DNA from: Desulfuromonadaceae bacterium UBA6124
GTDB taxonomy: Bacteria > Desulfobacterota > Desulfuromonadia > Desulfuromonadales > Trichloromonadaceae
DNA: 6,464 nt
Assembly (NCBI GenBank): GCA_002423365.1
Contig: DIVU01000042.1
Location: forward strand, 1-6,464
Reading direction: 5' to 3'
Under the pieces are notes generated by a model, which was given only the letters and a program-made list of their open reading frames with translations, ran no database searches and had not been told where the DNA came from. The translations under genes and the position numbers were made by a program. This document shows positions 3,666-6,464 of the stretch, piece by piece (within the stretch, counting starts at the first letter, position 1; each line of letters begins with the position of its first letter).

Positions 3666-6122
3666 TCACGGCCTGTGTTGCTCGAGCAGGCTGAACATCC
3701 GGCTGAAATTGACCGGCTTGGAAAGGTAGTCGTCGGCTCCGGCGGCGAGGCAGCGTTTGCGGTCTTCATCGAAGGCATGGGCCGTCAGGGCCACGATCGG
3801 AATGTGCCCGCCCAGCTCCTGTTCCCGTTGCCGGATTGCGGTCGTTGCCGACAAGCCGTCGAGTTCCGGCATCTGCACATCCATCAGGATCAGGTCGATC
3901 TCCCCCTGTCCCCAGATTTCCAGGGCCTGGGTGCCGTTTTTGGCCAACGTCACCCGGTACCCTTTTTCGACAAGAACCAGTTGCAACAGCCGCTGGATGA
4001 TCGGGTCGTCCTCGGCCAGCAGAATGCGCAGCCCTTTTTTTTCGACGTTTCCTGTGGCGACGGTATGGGCCGATGCGGGACCTGCGGCCGGTTCCGCTGC
4101 CGATAGCTCGATTGCCGGGGCGATCCGCAGCGGCAGCTGGATGGTAAAGGTACTGCCCCGTCCGAGCTCGCTGCGCGCAGAAATCTGTCCGCCCATGAGC
4201 TCCACCAGACGGCGGCTGATGGCCAGGCCAAGGCCGCTCCCCCCGTAGCTGCGATTGAAGCTGCTGTTGACCTGTACGAAACTTTCGAAGATCTGTTCGA
4301 GTTTTTCGGCCGGGATGCCGATCCCCGTATCGCTCACATCGATTCGGAAGAGCCGCTGCTGGTTATTGACAGCTCCGTCATCCGCCATCGATACGACCAC
4401 GCGGATCGAACCCTTGTCCGTAAACTTGAGGGCGTTGCCGACGAGGTTGAAGAGCAGCTGGCGCAGGCGGTCGCCGTCGCCGATGACGGTCTCTGCGCCG
4501 TCGATCCGAAACTCAAGGTCAAGAGCCAAATTCTTCTGCGCTGCCGGCAGGGCAAAAATGTCCACCGCCCCTTGCAGGCAGCGGCGGAGATTGAAGGGGG
4601 CCTGGGCGATGTCCATCTTGCCGGCTTCGATGCGGGAAAAATCGAGAATGTCGTTGATGACGCGCAGCAGGGTCTCCCCGGAAATTTTCGCCCGTTCCCG
4701 ATATTCTTCTTGGCGGGGAGCCAGGTTGGTTGCGCCGAGCAGCTCGAGCATGCCGAGCATGCCGGTCAGGGGGGTGCGGATTTCGTGGCTCATGTTGGCG
4801 ACGAAGTCGCTTTTGGCCCGGTTGGCCGCTTCCGCCTCCTGTTGCGCCCGCCGCAGCTCCTCTTCGGCGCGCACCCGGGCGGTAATGTCGGTGAACGCCG
4901 CCACCGCGCCCACCGGTTTGCCGTCCGGACCCGGCAGGGGGACGGCATTGCCAACGACGGAAACCCGGTCACCGTCGGCAAAGACGATATCCTCCTCGAA
5001 ATCGCGGATGACTTCGCCGGTTCCGGCCCGCTGCAGGGGGAGCTCGTGGGGCGCCAGCTCGCGGCCTTGGTGGAAGACCCGGAAGTGAGAGACCGGCGCT
5101 TCGGGGTTACTCTTGGAGGTATTGGTTCCCGGCGGCAGCCGCAATAGTTCGTAGGCGGCGCGATTGCCGGTAATGAACCGGCACGACGAGTCCTGGCTGA
5201 TCAGCACCGCGGCGGGAACCGCATCCATGATCGCCTCCAGTTCCATGGCCCGTGCCCGTTCCCGCTCGACATTTTGCCGCAGCCCCTCTTCGTAGCGTTT
5301 GCGCTCGGTGATGTTCTCGAAAAGGATGGTGACGAAGCCCGGCTGCGCGCTGTACGCCGCTACGTCGAACCAGCGGCCCGTCGGGGTGAAGTAGAGTTCG
5401 AATTTCTCGGGAATCCCGGTTGTGGCGACCCGACCGTAGGCGGCAAACATCTCGGGATGGGCGTCTAAAACCCCGGGAATGATCTCGCTAACCTTTTTGC
5501 CGACGACATCAACGAAGCCGCTCATCCTTTCGAAAGCCCGGTTGGCTTCGAGGTATTCATAGTCGACGGGCCGACCCTGCTCATCGAAGATCATTCGGCA
5601 GCGGCAGAAGGCATTGATTTGGTTGTCGAACAGCGACCGGTACCGTTCTTCGCTCTCGCGCAGGGCCAGTTCCATCCGTTTGTAGCGGGTCGTTTCCCGC
5701 AGGGAGAAGACCAGCCCTTCGACGACGCCGGCGGCATTCTTGGCCGGGGTCAGACTCCAGTCCCAATAGGTTACCCCCCGTTCGGGCTGGTCGGGAAACT
5801 CGAAGGGCTTGTCTTTGAAAAATACCGCCTCGCCGGTCTCCCTGACCCGGTGGAAGATGACTTCGTTCTCCGCATTCGGATAGAGCTCGAAATGGTTCTT
5901 GCCGATCATCTCTTCCGGAGTCATCCGGCAGGTCTCGGCATAGGCGGGATTGACCGCCATGAAACGGAAGTCGGTGTCGAGGTAGACCAGCATGACGTCG
6001 GTGGCCTTCATGATTTCGGCCAGGATGCGCTTATCCTGGTTCAGCACCTCGGGATTCGTTTTGAACAGAGTTTCTTCGCCCACTTGGCACACCCTCTGAA
6101 AATCTTCAATTGTTCTTCGCAC
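3666..6122 (-). CDS. Soluble hybrid sensor histidine kinase, PAS-PAS-PAS-HisKA-HATPase-REC
   Basis: This 818-residue hybrid kinase autophosphorylates on His and passes phosphate to its own receiver. The order is PAS at about 38-150 (VMLVYLDTDFRFMAVNPAYA), PAS at about 158-275 (YRSLFDNQINAF to ILFENITERKRYEEG), a short coiled coil at 278-296, PAS at about 297-415 (ending AAFTDITARVRAEEEL), and HisKA with phospho-acceptor H446 in MSHEIRTP. The ATPase has N563 in GNALKF, DTGIGIP at 598-604 and GGSGLGL at 627-633. An Ala/Pro-rich linker (666-695) leads to a receiver with acidic E704-D706, acceptor D748 (LMDVQMPELDG), T780 and K802. No membrane helix is seen, so it senses a cytoplasmic signal; the ligand is unknown. 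The listed start is GTG with no Shine-Dalgarno. GTG codons at V11 and V14 (6083, with AGAGGG upstream) are alternatives that keep every domain. No separate response regulator or output gene is adjacent. Confidence 0.95.
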   Translation of the reverse strand: MRRTIEDFQRVCQVGEETLFKTNPEVLNQDKRILAEIMKATDVMLVYLDTDFRFMAVNPAYAETCRMTPEEMIGKNHFELYPNAENEVIFHRVRETGEAVFFKDKPFEFPDQPERGVTYWDWSLTPAKNAAGVVEGLVFSLRETTRYKRMELALRESEERYRSLFDNQINAFCRCRMIFDEQGRPVDYEYLEANRAFERMSGFVDVVGKKVSEIIPGVLDAHPEMFAAYGRVATTGIPEKFELYFTPTGRWFDVAAYSAQPGFVTILFENITERKRYEEGLRQNVERERARAMELEAIMDAVPAAVLISQDSSCRFITGNRAAYELLRLPPGTNTSKSNPEAPVSHFRVFHQGRELAPHELPLQRAGTGEVIRDFEEDIVFADGDRVSVVGNAVPLPGPDGKPVGAVAAFTDITARVRAEEELRRAQQEAEAANRAKSDFVANMSHEIRTPLTGMLGMLELLGATNLAPRQEEYRERAKISGETLLRVINDILDFSRIEAGKMDIAQAPFNLRRCLQGAVDIFALPAAQKNLALDLEFRIDGAETVIGDGDRLRQLLFNLVGNALKFTDKGSIRVVVSMADDGAVNNQQRLFRIDVSDTGIGIPAEKLEQIFESFVQVNSSFNRSYGGSGLGLAISRRLVELMGGQISARSELGRGSTFTIQLPLRIAPAIELSAAEPAAGPASAHTVATGNVEKKGLRILLAEDDPIIQRLLQLVLVEKGYRVTLAKNGTQALEIWGQGEIDLILMDVQMPELDGLSATTAIRQREQELGGHIPIVALTAHAFDEDRKRCLAAGADDYLSKPVNFSRMFSLLEQHRP

Positions 6123-6155
6123 ATTTAACGGATTCGGCCCGGCCCGATATCTGCA

Positions 6156-6183
6156 AATATACTCGAAGCCCTGAGAAGGACAA
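6156..6183 (-). promoter_or_regulatory. Likely sigma70-type promoter of the hybrid kinase gene
   Basis: The minus strand reads TTGTCC (6178-6183, four of six -35 bases), a 16-base spacer, then TATATT (6156-6161, five of six -10 bases). Transcription would start near 6149, about 27 bases before the GTG at 6122 and about 65 before the alternative GTG at 6083. This is the only AT-rich stretch in the gap after the transporter gene. Confidence 0.6.
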
Positions 6184-6326
6184 GGAGAACTCTTTTTTTG
6201 GGGGGATTCGGCGCTGCTCGGCGGCCGTTTTCGGCACGGCCGAATCGATTTCGCTCCGCCCGCGCGGACGGGTGGGGTAAGGTCCCCGCTCGACCATCCG
6301 CCACGTCGCCGAGTCCGCCGCCACCG

Positions 6327-6464
6327 TTATTCCTCGGCCTGGAGGACGGCGCGGGCGGACATGATGACGCGATAGGCCGAGCGCAACAGGATCGACAGCA
6401 GGCCGAGCGCAACGAGCAGGTCCGGCCAGCCGGAACCGCTGATCCCGACCGCGCCGGCCGCCAG
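6327..6464 (-). CDS. C-terminal fragment of a membrane protein, probable cation diffusion facilitator
   Basis: Only the last 45 codons and the TAA stop are in the window; the gene enters from the high-coordinate edge. The visible part has a short hydrophobic piece (LAAGAVGISGSG), then WPDLLVALGLLSILLRSAYRVI, a membrane helix followed by a basic, short cytoplasmic tail ending QAEE. The pattern of a Gly/Trp/Pro-Asp turn leading into a helix with LRSA-RV matches the last transmembrane helix of small CDF-type cation transporters as I remember them. That call rests on one helix, so another membrane transporter is possible. No hairpin with a T-tract follows its stop. Confidence 0.55.
   Translation of the reverse strand: MAAGAVGISGSGWPDLLVALGLLSILLRSAYRVIMSARAVLQAEE

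Noticed and set aside
6205..6246. Inverted repeat GATTCGGC...GCCGAATC with a nested 7-bp hairpin (6222-6242), considered as a terminator for the transporter gene.
   Set aside because: The run beside it is A on the minus strand, and T precedes the hairpin on the plus strand, so no U-tract follows the stem in either direction. An operator role is possible but has no support.
6106..6412. Small minus-strand frames between the transporter fragment and the kinase gene (6106-6324 and 6125-6412).
   Set aside because: They overlap the transporter tail or the kinase promoter, have no family resemblance, and have no ribosome binding sites. The frame ending at the TAA at 6327 is the one with a membrane-protein pattern.

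Overview
All genes I can support in this window lie on the minus strand, so transcription runs from high to low coordinates. The DNA is GC-rich. The combination of a large soluble multi-PAS hybrid kinase, a LemA/TPM cluster and a tiny Cys-rich peptide beside a radical SAM maturase suggests a deltaproteobacterium of the Desulfuromonadales (Geobacter/Desulfuromonas-like). That placement is inference; the window holds no rRNA or other marker gene.

Layout from high to low coordinates. (1) 6464-6327: the C-terminal end of a membrane protein that looks like a cation diffusion facilitator. (2) 6183-3666: a recognisable promoter and a long gene for a soluble hybrid histidine kinase (three PAS-like domains, HisKA, HATPase and a C-terminal receiver). 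(3) 3643-948: a sigma70-type promoter followed by lemA, a secreted TPM (YgcG-type) protein with a Gly-rich tail, a second TPM protein with a membrane hairpin, and an exported MsrB. The four genes probably form one envelope-related operon. A 119-bp imperfect inverted repeat sits between the two TPM genes. (4) 936-1: a compact cassette with its own good promoter. It encodes a 21-residue basic peptide ending in a three-Cys motif, then an intrinsic terminator, then a 119-residue seven-Cys protein of unknown function. Overlapping that gene by 8 bases is the start of a radical SAM enzyme with a PqqD-like N-terminal segment; this gene runs off the window edge.

The cassette at 1-936 is the most interesting part. 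Its layout is that of a RiPP (ribosomally made, post-translationally modified peptide) locus: an abundant tiny precursor, a leaky terminator that would limit the maturation genes, and a radical SAM maturase with a likely precursor-binding domain. It resembles what annotators have called the geopeptide / geopeptide radical SAM maturase pair in Geobacter relatives. I recall that name from memory and could not check it. Neither the chemistry nor the role of the seven-Cys partner can be read from the sequence.
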